Below are positions 43,745-55,045 of a stretch of DNA of 64,000 nt, piece by piece. Source of the stretch: Canna indica. Taxonomy: Eukaryota > Streptophyta > Magnoliopsida > Zingiberales > Cannaceae. A program made the position numbers and the translations under genes. Where the stretch lies: assembly GCA_034359265.1 (NCBI GenBank), contig CP136895.1, forward strand, positions 5,210,501 to 5,274,500. The letters run 5' to 3'. Position 1 is the first letter of the stretch. Every line of letters starts with the position of its first letter. The notes under the pieces are model-generated. The model worked only from the letters and a program-made list of their open reading frames with translations, was not told the DNA's origin and did no database searches.

Positions 43745-44330
43745 TTTGGATACTTTATATTTTTCATAATACTCGAATCCTATCATATTGTATAGGACTT
43801 GAATCCTATCTTGTTGGGATATGAAATCGGACCCTACCCATAACATGTGGTGTTGTACAAATTTCGAGTACCCGTTAAAATATGTTCATTAATTTACATA
43901 TTTCATGGTGTAGGTTCCAAGTGCCAAGTTGAAATTTTTTCATTTACATGTTACATGTTACTGGTCCCAAGTACCTTGTTGAAACTTATTCGTTTATAGG
44001 TTCCGGATATGAACCTATTCACTTACATGTTCCAAGATACAGATTTCGAGTATCGATTCCGATTCTGATTTTGGGTACCCGATTTATTGGACTCAAAATT
44101 AGAATTGATTTTAACTAATTTTTTAATTTTAATTTTATATTTTATCCAAATTTAATTCGGATCTACTCAGAATTAGAATCGATTTTAACTGATTATTTAA
44201 TTTTTATCATGGACCATTGGATCTTACCCGAATTTAATTATAATTCGGATCTATTTAGAATCTATTCCATCGGATAAATACCAATCGGTTTTAGATCTAT
44301 TGTTATTCATGCACACCGCCAGTGACAGGT
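43745..44330 (-). mobile_element. Diverged relative of the MITE at 40558-40999, opposite orientation
   Basis: Reverse complement of its right end reads gcatgaataacaatagatc, followed by tccgaattaaat and ggttaaaatcgattctaa phrases shared with 40560-40720. Inside are repeats of cgggtacccg, ttaatttgga and related words. I could not fix its ends. Confidence 0.45.
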
Positions 44331-44480
44331 AAGAATTGTGTTGTAAAACTAATTTTTTTACTACTGTGGAATGAGAGGAAAAAAAGAGGATGAGGTGGAT
44401 GTATTGAAATTGTAAATTTACAATATTCAATGGATTGGGGCATATGCATTTATTAAGATGTGGATAATTCTAATTATGAC

Positions 44481-44994
44481 TAGGGCCGGCAACGAATTGG
44501 ATACAGTGCGAATACTGAATTATTCGTATCCGCACCGCACCCCATATCCGCTCATCCATATCCGTACCGTATCCGCTACGAATGTGAATATGAATATCCA
44601 TATCTGCACCGCATTCGTATCCGCACCGTATTTAATAAAAATATATTAAAAAAATATATTTAATTAAAAAAATCAATAAATTACCAATTCATTGATCCAA
44701 AATAAATATATAATATACTTCAAAATTCATCTTGACATAAAATTACCATAGAACTCTTATATATATTAATAACTTATATAGATAAAATAGTAATTCAGAA
44801 ACGCGGATAGGTGGTGCGGATACGGTACAGATACGGTGCGAATCCACAGTCATATCCGTATCCGCACCATATCCGTGCGGATATAAGTTTTCTAAATTCA
44901 TATCCGTATTTATATCTATTTTTACTTGCGGTATGAATCAGATACGGTGCGAATGCGGTTTTTAGTTAGCGGATACCAATAAAATTGACACCTA
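44481..44994. mobile_element. hAT-like MITE with GGTGCGGATACGG repeats
   Basis: Starts TAGGGCCGGCAACGAATTGG; the right end, reverse complemented, starts TAGGTGTCAATTTTATTGG. Flanking 8-bp sites attatgac (44473-44480) and attacgac (44995-45002) match at 7 of 8. Subterminal repeats of tccgcaccg / cggtgcgga in both orientations fit a hAT derivative. Non-coding. Confidence 0.72.
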
Positions 44995-45524
44995 ATTACG
45001 ACAGCAAGAACAATTAATTTCCCGCTGCCAAAAATATTAATTTTCTGCAGCTAAATTTGACTATAAATTTTAGCTTTATTTATTCAAAATACTTCTACAG
45101 TTCTACGGTAAAGAAAAGTTGAGACGTGTGACATGAACCGGCATTTAATGCTTAGACCAAATTCCAAAGGTGAATGAATGCAACAATGACCGTTCTATTT
45201 TAATGCAATTAAATTATTGGACAGGAAAATTGCAACAATAGAAAACTTCTTGTCAAATAAAAAATAAAAAAAGTACCAAAATAATTTTAACATCCTCTCC
45301 GAGTACTAAAATATTTCTAAAAAAATTTTGCATTAAAAATATTTCTTATATTATAAAATTAGATACAAAAATAATATTATAGGTCAATATCGTTAATGAA
45401 TGGATAACGCAGCGGATGATTGAGACTGATGATGTGGGCATGTGGCGCATATACAGACCAATGTATTTTCTCACGGATACTAAAATACTCATAATATTTT
45501 CTCACATGCACTACTAGAAAAATG

Positions 45525-45905
45525 GGCATCAGCAACGGCTGATGCCGTTGCTGAGCTGTTGCTGAAGAGCATCAGCAACGACCGCGGCGTTGCAATAGAG
45601 CCGTGACAGAAAGTCGCGTTGCTGATAACTTAGCAACGGCTCAGCAACGGCCGCTCGGGCCGTCGCTCAAAACATTATCAGCAACGGCCGCTCGGGCCGT
45701 CGCTAAAACTATTATCAGCAACGGTTTTGCCACAGACCCGGAGCCGTTGCTGATAACATTAATAGCAACGGCCGCTGAGTCCGTAGCAACGACGTTAGTA
45801 AAACCCTGTCGCTAAGCCGTTGCTGTAGGTCATCAGCAACGGCTTTCGATACACTTTTAGCAACGGCGTTCCCACGGACGGCCGTGGGAACGCCGTTGCT
45901 GATGA
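45525..45905. repeat. Left subterminal repeats of the CACTA element
   Basis: Repeated cagcaacggc / gccgttgctg every 15-40 bp in both orientations; the equivalent right block is 49310-49595. In En/Spm-type elements such motifs bind the TNPA-type protein. Confidence 0.9.
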
Positions 45906-46181
45906 TGCCAACTAGGAAACAGGAAAATTTTATATTTCCAATTTCCATTGATACATCGATACATTATCTGATACATAACTCACACACCCATATCCTCATA
46001 CACACATTCATTCACACATCACAAACACACCAAGATATACATCAAAACAATTATATTTCAATTGATAATTATCCACGATAGTATAAAAACAATTCAAATG
46101 AAAAATTGAAGTATCAATATCCAAACAAAATAAGTTAAACAAGTTCAATATCTCAGTAACAAAGTCAATATAAAAAAAGTC

Positions 46182-47702
46182 TCAGGATGACGATGGAGGA
46201 TGGCCTGGATCATATGGCGGGGTCTGGAGTGCTTGAGTGTACACCGGTGTGGACTGACTCGAAGACGATGGATTAGATAATGCCGAAGAGATGCCTGCTT
46301 CGGGATGACCTGACATGTTGCGTAGCATAGCATGCATCTTCGCTATCATCTGACTCTGACGCGCGACCGTCTCCTCTAGAGTCCTTATTCTGCTACTATG
46401 ATCATAACTGGATCTAGAGGTGGACGGCCGCTCACCAGCGACCTGAGGGGTCAGTGCCCCAAGTGGCCCTAGTACGGCTCGCGCATGACCACTATCTGCG
46501 AAGCCATATACGCGGCCATGGTCCCAGCCACCTGCGGCCTCGACCCACATTGCTGCGTCAAAGTCCTCGGGGGTACCCCCGCGCTGCACCACCGTCTGGT
46601 TGTAGGTCTCCTACTCGAGTTTGATTTTTTGTTTAATATTTATCATAAAACTTAAATTATAAATATATAATGAATAATTTAAACAAATATATAATTACCA
46701 TAATGTATGCAGCGCGGTTGTGGATGTACTCCCCCATCCCATGTGCTCGACGGTGAGTCCGCTCAAACACCGCCATCGGGGAGGGTCGCTGGACAGTCCC
46801 GTCATCCGACACCGTCGTCTACATTTACAAAATAAATACATTAATTAGTACACATAGTAACAAATAAAATATATAATTAAAAGATATACTTATCATACGG
46901 TTTGCGTGCACTGCAAATGCAACAGAGCCGCCGGTGTGACGCGCTGCTCCCCCCGACATGCGATTTCTAGCCGCATTCCGAGAAACCTCCTGCCATCGAT
47001 CCGTCGACCATATCTCCACGAGCTGGTCCCATATATCCGGAGTAATCCAACCGGGGCTGTATCCCCGAGTCTCCGCGATGTTAGTGGTCCCAGCTCGGGC
47101 CATCGCTTGGGACCGAGCCTTCCCCAGCTGCCCGTTGTACCTTGCCCGGGAAATAGCCTCCCAGGCAGCGTAAATGAAGGGCCTCTGGTCCTTGGCCCAT
47201 GTATAGCGAGCCTGCAAAATAATAATATCAGTACCAATATTAATGTATCATCATGCATGTAAATAATAATAATAATACGTGCCTCAAACTCGCGCCATAA
47301 CATGTCGACGTGCTCGCGAGGCACGTGAGACCACGTAGGCCATGCCCCGTGCATGTATCGTCGAATAGTAGAAGAAATGATCTTCGGCACTTCTTCTTGC
47401 TCGAACCTGCACAACAAAAATAAATTTTAATATTATATTATGATATAATGAATTTGTAATGATTCATAATTCATTATATATTATCGCTCCCTAATCACGC
47501 TAATCAATCTACGTGACTCTGTGGCTGGTGGAGGCTGCCACCTGTTCGGCCCGCGTGGCCGCCTACGTCTGGATGTACTAGTCTCGGCAGTATCATCCTT
47601 ATGAGGATCAGCAACAGGAGGATCAGCACCATGAGTAAGTGCTGGAGTCTCACCGATCGGAGACTCCGAAACTCTCCTGCGTCGATAACCACGACCAGAC
47701 AT
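46182..47702 (-). pseudogene. CACTA second protein, plant transposase Ptta/En/Spm (Transposase_24-like)
   Basis: Minus-strand start MSGRGYRRRRVSESPIGE at 47702. Following blocks: 47406-47288 (IRRYMHGAWPTWSHVPREH), about 47213-46888 (TWAKDQRPFIYAAWEAISRA and IWDQLVEIWSTDRWQEVSRN), 46818-46700 (VFERTHRRAHGMGEYIHNRA) and 46610-46182 (GGTPEDFDAAMWVEAAGG, then coiled coil RIRTLEETVARQSQMIAKMH, stop). The order matches Transposase_24 proteins of CACTA elements, the DNA-binding TNPA-like partner. The donor after the first block is not recognisable and the next would need a GC donor, so splicing may be damaged. Exon limits are approximate. Confidence 0.75.
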
Positions 47703-47766
47703 ATCTGTCGAACAGATATATAATCAGATTATTGTATAAATAGTAGAGATATATTTAATAAAATAT

Positions 47767-48494
47767 ATACTTTACAATTATTCATCATCATCTGAATAAT
47801 AGTCTTCGAATTCTTCCTCTTCTTCATCTTCTTCATCTCCAGCTTCCTCAATTTCATGATCGTCATCATCAGCATATTCAACTTCTAATTGAATTGACGT
47901 TGTGTCTGCATCCTCGAGTATTGGAATAATACGATCCACAGCAGAAAGATCATCTTCTTGATAGAAACCAGGAGGATCATTTTCTCCTACTATCGGATCA
48001 ATTTTTCCTCTACCTTTTGTCTTACAGACTACACGTCAATCTGCTCTATCTTTATTTCGAGTCGGATACTTCGCGTAATATACTTGTTCGGCTTGTGATG
48101 CCAATATAAAAGGCTCATTTGCTGTCAATTTCGATTTGTAATTAACCTCAACAAGTTTGTATTTTGGATGAACTTTCATGCCCCTTTCTGTTGTATCGAA
48201 CCAATGACATCTAAATAGGATCATTGATTTCAAGCCGAAGTAGTGCAACTCTATCACTTCTTCCACCAGTCCATAAAAATCCATATCACATTCAACATAG
48301 GTTGTCCCTTTCACGCAGACCCCAGCATTCATCGTCTTCTTTGCAAATGAATATTCAACCGTGTGAAATTTATACCCGTTAACAAAATATCCGCTATAGC
48401 ACGACACAAGTCGCGACGGTCCACTAACAAACTCAAATATTCTTTCATCTATTTCAGCTCTGTGATCGTCTACTTCTTTTACACGAACATACAA
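47767..48494 (-). pseudogene. CACTA DUF4216-domain region with acidic tail
   Basis: Minus-strand frame 48494-48036 contains LVSCYSGYFVNGYKFHTVEY, DFYGLVEEVIELHYFG and FRCHWFDTTERGMKVHPKY, the pattern of DUF4216, found in the C-terminal part of CACTA TNP2-type transposases. A TGA at about 48036-48038 interrupts it. The same frame then continues through KTKGRGKIDPIVGENDPPG to an acidic Asp/Glu-rich end and TAA near 47775. The N-terminal Transposase_21 core expected to its right is replaced by the 26-bp minisatellite and GC-rich sequence. Confidence 0.78.
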
Positions 48495-48617
48495 TTCCCG
48501 AACGGATCTAAGGTTTTGCTAAATCATATCCGATTCGTCGATGCGTACGTGAAACATATCAACTCGTCGGATGGATGATTATTTTCTAAATGTTTCGAGA
48601 TAGTTCGAGTCCATATT

Positions 48618-48851
48618 GGACGATTTTGGCGCGCGTCCGAAGTGGACGATTCCGGCGCGAGTCCGAATTGGACGATTCCGGTGCGAGTCCGAATTGGACA
48701 ATTCCGGCGCGCGTTCGAAGTGGACGATTCCGGTGCGCGTCCGAAGTGGACGATTCCGGCACAAGTCCGAAGTGGACGATTCCGGCACGAGTCCGAATTG
48801 GACGATTCCGGCGCGCATCCGAAGTGGACGATTCCGGCGCGCGTCCAAAAT
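48618..48851. repeat. 26-bp minisatellite, nine units, inside the CACTA element
   Basis: Nine tandem units, each starting ggacgattccggcgcg and ending gtccgaa.tt or a one- or two-base variant. The unit lacks stop codons in several frames on both strands, so it produces several overlapping open frames with Arg/Trp-rich repeats; these are artefacts of composition. It lies where the deleted transposase core would be expected. Confidence 0.92.
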
Positions 48852-49301
48852 TAATCTAAACCCTAATAATTAATCTAACAAATTAAATAATTAATCTAAA
48901 CAATTAATTAACAATTATAAAACAATTAATTAACAATTATCAAACAAAATAAAATATATATGTAATTATAAATTCCGGCGCCGGAGTCCACCCTCCAGCG
49001 CTGGTGTACAGTGGCCGAACACACTGTCCGGCCACTGTAGAAGGTCCGGCGGCGGCCATCGGCCGCCCGCCGTCGGCCGAAACCCTAGAAATAGGGTTTC
49101 GGTCGGATTGATTCCCGCCGGCCGCAGGGAAGAGACGGCCGGCCGATCAACATACCTGAACAAGTCGGCAGCAGCGGGAGGAGGAAGAGGCGTCGTCGGC
49201 ATCGTCGGCATCGGCAGCAGCGGCAGCGGCGGCGAGAGGCGTCGACAGGAGCGGCGGCGGCAGCAGCTGGAGGAAGAAGGGTCGGGCGTGAGAGTGTGCT
49301 C

Positions 49302-49309
49302 TATATAAA
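49302..49309 (-). promoter_or_regulatory. Possible TATA box of the CACTA element
   Basis: tatataaa, symmetric enough to read as TTTATATA on the minus strand, lies just inside the right subterminal repeats. A GC-rich leader-like stretch (49000-49290) follows on the minus strand. This is the expected place for the single CACTA promoter. Direction is inferred from the genes. Confidence 0.35.
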
Positions 49310-50454
49310 CTTATCAGCAACGGCTCACTCGCCCGTTAGAAAGCCGTTGCTAATAAGTTATCATCAGCAACGGCTCACTTGTCCGTTAGCAAGCCGTTGC
49401 TGATAATTAAAATATCAGCAACGGCTCGCCTTTCCGTCAGAAAGCCGTTGCTGATAATTAAAATAATCAGCAACGGCTCGGGTTTCCGTTAGAACGCCGT
49501 TGCAGATACAAATATCTGCAACGGCTCGGGCGGCCGTAAGAATGCCGTTGCAAATAGCAACGGCTCGAGCGATCGTTGCTGATAGCCGTTGCTGAAGACC
49601 TAATTTCTAGTAGTGATGTACTAAAATACTTCTAACATTTGTTTTGGAGCTAAAATACCTCTAAGATTATTGAAAATTGTACAAAAATAACACTCGGGCT
49701 AACTTTTGTTAATTGTGACTTAACAAAATTGTCGTGGATGCTAACTGGATGTTTACTTTACATGTGGCGCGCGCACATGCAGAGAGCAACTTGCCACGAA
49801 AATGACACGTAAGATGCACCATAGGGGTGAGGAAAAAAAATCGAAAATTCAATTACCTGAAAATCAATTCGAAAATTCCTCCATTAACGTCGTTATCCCT
49901 CAATTTACAAAAATCGAAAACCAAAAATTTAGAAAATAAAAATAAAAATCGAAACTGACGGATCGATTAGCCGAAAAATTCGATTCAATTTTGGACTGTT
50001 CTAGTTAATCGAACTTTCAATTTTTTTGCTCACGCCTATATAAATTGTATCTTACATGTCGCTTGTGTGTCAAGTTGCTCTTTGTATGTGCACCACATGT
50101 AAAGTTAACATCCTAATCAGCATCCACGATATTTCCGTTAAGTCTCACTTAATAGAAGTTCGCTTGAGTATCATTTTTGTACTATTTTCAATAATTTTAG
50201 AGGTATTTTAATTCTAAAATAAACATTAAGAATATTTTAGTGCCCGTGAGTAAACATTAGGAGTATATAGTTTAGTACCCATGAGAAATATCTCGGTCTG
50301 TATGCGTGCCACATGTTCACATTATTAGTCCCAAAATCGTTAGTCACGTCAGCTCCGTTATTCCTCAATTTAACATAGTTTACTTATAAAATTATTTCTT
50401 TTATCAAATTCCATAATATAAAATGTCATTATTGTATCTATAGGGTCTTTCGAG

Positions 50455-51060
50455 CCCAAGCTCAATTTGCTGCCTCGTGACGAATGTTTTCAATCATATT
50501 CCTGATTTTGCCGAGGCGATAGAGTTTGCTTTTGTAGCATGTCAATGATAGTTTTGAAATTAGACTCGAGGATGACATGTGTCAAAGCATTAGACATTAA
50601 GTAAGAGAATGTTGTAAAAATTGCTTTGCATTCACATTATAGAAGAGTCGAATAATAAATAGTTGGATAGAGAGTAGTGAAGGCAATCAAACAACGATAT
50701 CAATACCACCATCTAAATAATTGATAGTCGACGAGAACAAAAAGAAGCTATTGAAACAGTATGCATATTGCCCTCATGTCATTTACTAATAGATAATGCT
50801 TAGTGAAAGCAAGAACACGATCCATCATGTTAGCAACAGATGAAAATCAACTATCAGAATACCAATTAAATTTATTAGAAAAATTCATATTGAGTTTGTG
50901 CTCGAGAGCTGGCCAAAGCGGGCTAACAAAATTACATTCAAAAAATAAATACCATAAAGTTTCATTAAAATTGTCAAAAGGTCACAATTTTGAAAGTCAA
51001 GGAGACCCAAATGAAACATTCGAAATAAAGTCTGCAATCGACTAATAAATGGTGGATGTT
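50455..51060 (-). pseudogene. Decayed LINE 3' coding region: zf-RVT and RNase H-like remnants
   Basis: Minus strand: ETLWYLFFECNFVSPLWP near 50960-50905 fits the zf-RVT segment (H/Y-LFFEC-x6-W) of plant L1 LINEs. After several breaks, AIFTTFSYLM and NALTHVILESNFKTIIDMLQ (about 50630-50510) fit the RNase H-type segment (A..AL....G...V.LESDS..L). Frequent stops and shifts show an old copy. The open frame on the plus strand here is its shadow. Confidence 0.6.
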
Positions 51061-51645
51061 GTCAGCTTCTACAGGTGGGCCCAATTTATGGAATTTTCCA
51101 AAGAAATAATATCATGGCATTTAAGAAATAAATTACTAACTATTTTAAATTCGGAATATGTTTAATAGTAATTATTTATTTATATCTAGAACAAAAAGAA
51201 ATTAAGGAGCTCCTTAGATTGCCTTTCCAAACGGAAAGGCATAGGTAGTATTTGAACAGTGCTTATCACACGTGGCAGATAGTGATGGAAGCGATGACGT
51301 ATTTGTCGGGGATCTCTTTTGTGGCAAGTGGCAACGAGGCAAATACATCATCTTGTTAATGGTAGCCAGCTACGGGCCGGCAACACGTGGTTCATATTTG
51401 GCGGAATACGTGTTCATTCTTGGCTTCGACACCTCAATTGTGTTTCCATGTTTTATTAATTTTCTGCTTTATTATTTTTCAAAATATTTTTCACTTTTTA
51501 AAAAATAGAGCTCCATAATAAATAAAAGCAATGTCTCTGCGTAGAGAATTATTTTCAATAAATTATGCAAACTTTTACCAGTAATTTATTAATTGGGCTT
51601 CCCCCTTTTTTGTTTGTATAAGTACGACCTGTTTTAATTTTTTAA
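51061..51645. other. Spacer right of the LINE remnant
   Basis: AT-rich, no gene recognised. The short plus-strand frame at 51272-51508 has no family resemblance. Confidence 0.45.
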
Positions 51646-52655
51646 AAAATAATAAATATAATCTAAATTATGATGAAATTAATCAATTTAATTTAACTTT
51701 TAATTTACATCAAATTTAAATTTAAAATTTAAAATTAACATCAATTATATTTCTCTGTCAAATAATTATTATTAAAATGATTAGTTGCTGACATATAACA
51801 TATTAACAACAAAAGTCTTGTTTGGACGATGTGCAACATGATTTAATAATGTATGATATATATGGTACTATAATTATTATTATCATATTTTAGAAGATGA
51901 TATGATATTATAAGTTAAATGACTGTAGCTACATAGGATAACGAACTATTAAGAAGGATAAGTAAAAGTCTAATCCGATATGAATAAAATAAATAACATA
52001 AGAAGAATTATAAATTTCGATTGAGAGTATTTTAGAAATAAAATTTTATTAAATCATTATAAATTACTAAATCTCTACTTTAAAAACTCGGCCAAAATTA
52101 ATCCACGATTTTCAAATCATGATCATTCTTTGAAAGTCTTCTCAAACTAGAGATTGAACAATATCATATCTTACCATGAAACAAATAAGACATAATATAT
52201 TGATTTTTAATACTTATGCATATAAGTCACAAACTCACAATCCAAATTTTAAGTTAACATCAATTATATTCTATGTAATGTCAAGTTATTGTTAATAAAT
52301 AGTTAGTTGCTGGCAATGACGTTGCAATAACTAATATATTAATTTTCAATATTAAAAATTTTTTAGTTACTGACGCGGTATCCAGTCAGTTCAGGTGGAG
52401 ACAAATATCAAGTTCGAATTTTATTTTTTATTTTTAATGTTCGGTTAGCTACTCACTTATATATATAAGTATTAAAAATTAATATATTAATTGTTGACTA
52501 GAACACCATATCAATAATTAACTGCTTGATTAATAACAACTTGGTGATGAATATAAATAGTGTTAATTTGAACATCGGGTTACATTTGATGTAAATTAAG
52601 AATTAAATTAGATTTGTTAATTTCTTCGTAGTATAAAAAAATTAGTTATTTTTTT
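51645..52655. repeat. Diverged palindromic AT-rich region
   Basis: tttaatttacatcaaattta near 51700 recurs inverted as catttgatgtaaattaagaa near 52585, and similarity extends about 80 bp outward on each side. A further direct copy of the arm (taacatcaattatatt, gttagttgctg) lies at 52255-52320. Another inverted pair is ttgatttttaatacttatgc and ataagtattaaaaattaata (52199, 52466). Looks like a decayed fold-back or MITE cluster. Confidence 0.5.
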
Positions 52656-53159
52656 CATATAATTTATTGTAGACGAATTTTTTTTCTTTTAAAAACATAT
52701 TTTTGATTGGATTTTTTAAAGAGAAATCATAAAAATTAAATTAGAAACTTTTGGAGCACTATTTTTTCACAATATAAAATTTTAAAAGTTTTGCCACTAT
52801 GAATAATAATTTCTTCGCTATAAGAAATGATAATATTTTAAAAGTTTTAAAGTTCCTTTTACCTTTTAATACTTGATAATTTTTAGTTTGATAAGAGTAC
52901 ATCATCTAAAAATTTGTTTGTAAAATATCTATATTAAATAGTAAAAAATAATTAAAGTTCAACATAATATATATATTGAAATTAGTTTTCTTAACTTTTA
53001 ATTTATTATTACTAAAGAATACTTTTTGAAAATATAAATAATATATGTTATTAACTTAAAATCACGTGATAAAATTTATTATTAAAGTAATTAAGCAGGT
53101 TTGATGTTTTATAATTGAGAGGAAAAAATAGAAAGGGAAAAAATGTAATTGCGTTATAT

Positions 53160-53350
53160 TATATTTTACATTAATAGCTGTTAACCTATGTCGGATATTT
53201 AATTTAAAACAGCATGTGCATGGATAATAGCTGTTAATCTATATCGGAAATTGGAATTGATTTAACATTTGATGTCTTATAAGAGAATGCCATGTGCTCG
53301 ATTCGTCGGTCGCTATAAAACGGCATGTGCATGGATCATGTCCCCTGTGC
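53160..53350 (+). repeat. Local direct duplications
   Basis: aatagctgttaa.ctat.tcgga occurs at about 53171 and 53227, and ggcatgtgcatgga variants at about 53211 and 53323. Short and diverged; non-coding. Confidence 0.55.
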
Positions 53351-53559
53351 TCGGGTGTGACAGGCGATCCGGAGCCCTTAACTTTTGTAACCATTATTAT
53401 TTATTTATTTATTCAATGAATTAAACTATGAATTAATTATTTGGATTGAATCGGATCAAACACAATCCAACTGAACTTGATCCTAATTGGGTCGGATCCC
53501 GGATTTCAAACTTTGACTCTTGACTCTCGATCTTAAAAAAAAAAGTTAGAAATGGTGGC

Positions 53560-53876
53560 CTTTCGTACCTATGCAGGGTCGGGTAGAAAACACGATAACG
53601 AATTTTGTTATGTGAATCGAAAACACATTATTTTAATTTTTTTCACAAGTTTGTCACCGCACGCCCAAAATAGATTTCGGAAAAACACAGAAATATCGAT
53701 TCGACATTTTCAAATTCATGTGTTGGAGCCGATTTTGCCAAAACGTGATTTTCTGAAAATAGGAGCCCGTTTTTGGATGGTCCCGAAATCAAACAAGATT
53801 TCGAGCATGTTTTCATTTTTACTCGAAAACTAAACCCGAAAATGCACCTATTTTCGATAATCAAACACGGCCTAAG
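53560..53876. mobile_element. Possible MITE or repeat ending TCAAACACGGCC
   Basis: The right boundary ends cgataatcaaacacggccta, the inverted form of the GGCCGTGTTTG start found on many plant MITEs. No matching left end is visible, so this is a fragment at best. Confidence 0.3.
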
Positions 53877-54150
53877 GATTCATAAGAAGTCACATGGTGG
53901 TTGGAGTCCCTTAATTTATAATGTGTCATATGTGTAATGGGTATGTGCTACGGGAGCCGGAAGGATGATTAGTACATGCTAGAGATCATTGTCTCTCTAG
54001 GGTTTAACTTCCGAATAAAGGCATAAGAATGTCAACTTATATAAGGAATCATGCACTTCTTTGTTATCTTTTTTACTCATGGATTCCTTGCAAATTATAC
54101 ACATCTATAGTACACATCAAATGATAGAAAACACTTTGGAACACAACTTC

Positions 54151-54299
54151 TATGGAGCCCCGCTCCATAGAAAATCTTTATGGAGCCGGGCTCCGATGAT
54201 GAAACCACGAATCACAAAACAATTTTCAATTTGCTTTACGATTCGTGCTTCATCATCGGAGCCCGGCTCCATAAAATTTTTCTATGGAGTCAGACTATA
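54151..54299. repeat. Small hairpin element with GC-rich arms
   Basis: tatggagccgggctccgatg and atgaa.cacgaatc on the left are repeated inverted (gattcgtg.ttcatcatcg, gagcccggctccata) on the right around a loop of about 25 bp. An outer pair ctatggag/ctccatag sits at each side. The arms are far more GC-rich than the surroundings. Non-coding. Confidence 0.8.
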
Positions 54300-55045
54300 T
54301 AATGGTTTTTATCAACGCTTTGACATTCTAAAGACAATAGTAAAAGCATAAATTGGTTACCACTAGATTAAGTGAACTCATTTATTCTTTTTTAAGCAAC
54401 TTTCCAAAGTTATTTACGGTTGTAATTCTTCAAGGATGTTGATTCAAAACAATCAATTCCAAACTATATTACATAAGGATGTTGACACGTTCGGCTCGAT
54501 CCCCGGCGACGGGAGCAGGAGCCGGCGACCATCTACTCTCGGCCAGTTGCATGCGCAATGGAAGCTACCACACCCCGGCACTTCGGGCATCCTCGACTAT
54601 CATGTTCGCAAGGTCTTCTGACAGTGTTTCCCTTTCGGTGTTTATCCGATCGGGTCTTCTGTCGACCCCTAATGGCGCGCCGATCGATTTGGCTGTTGAA
54701 GATCAAGGTGTCAGGTTGCATTTTGGGTTGCAGACGAAGCTCTTTTCGGGTATTTCTCGATAGCTGGGGGCACTTCCTACCTTGATGCTTGCTTGGTCTT
54801 CTCTGGATCCTTCGAGCAGGACAGCAAAGCAGCAGGAGATCAGATCATGCACTATGCAGGTGCTTCTTTTGAATTCCCTACATAAGATTCGGTTGGAGGT
54901 TAAGTTGGAGGGCTCTGCACACGTGTCTTTTGCATGTGGCATGACACTTTTTTGGATCTGTCTCTCGGCGGGCCCGTGTCATCAGATGGCTCCGGATCCA
55001 ACAGATATTCTTATTTAGACATGTTTACAATTCAATTCGCTTCCA

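Larger units (their letters stand above)
45509..49615 (-). mobile_element. CACTA (En/Spm) DNA transposon
   Basis: 4107 bp, ends CACTACTAGAAA (left) and CACTACTAGAAATTAGG (right, reverse complement), flanked by a 3-bp duplication atg (45506-45508 and 49616-49618). Subterminal blocks at 45525-45905 and 49310-49595 hold dozens of CAGCAACGGC motifs in both orientations, a classic CACTA feature. Coding sequence on the minus strand has a DUF4216-type domain and a Ptta/En/Spm (Transposase_24-like) protein. The catalytic TNPD/Transposase_21 core is absent, so this is an internally deleted, non-autonomous copy. Confidence 0.95.
45330..50430. mobile_element. Large inverted-repeat (fold-back) element split by the CACTA transposon
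   Basis: Sequence at about 45420-45505 plus 49616-49825 recurs as reverse complement at about 50040-50430. Shared phrases include catgtggc.c..atacagacc, tttctcacggatactaaaat, taaaatacctctaa.attattgaaaa, atcgtggatgct and tttacatgtgg. With the CACTA element removed, each arm is roughly 400 bp. The left arm is interrupted exactly at the CACTA target site. The loop is an AT-rich block at 49826-50037 with ends TAGGGGTGAG and TAGGCGTGAG, perhaps another hAT derivative. Outer ends are approximate. Confidence 0.7.

Noticed and set aside
46605..46615. In-frame stop in the CACTA Transposase_24-like gene
   Set aside because: The TAG belongs to the intron acceptor; the exon starts immediately after it and joins in frame with the preceding block.
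48618..48851. CRISPR-like regular repeat
   Set aside because: Units are head to tail without unique spacers, and the sequence is plant nuclear DNA inside a CACTA element.
48579..48873. Five overlapping Arg/Trp-rich open frames on both strands
   Set aside because: They are by-products of the 26-bp minisatellite, which lacks stops in many frames; no start context or homology supports a protein.
49826..50037. Independent hAT insertion in the palindrome loop
   Set aside because: The ends TAGGGGTGAG / TAGGCGTGAG look hAT-like, but flanks atgcacca and tataaatt do not match, so it may simply be the original loop. Kept only as a remark.
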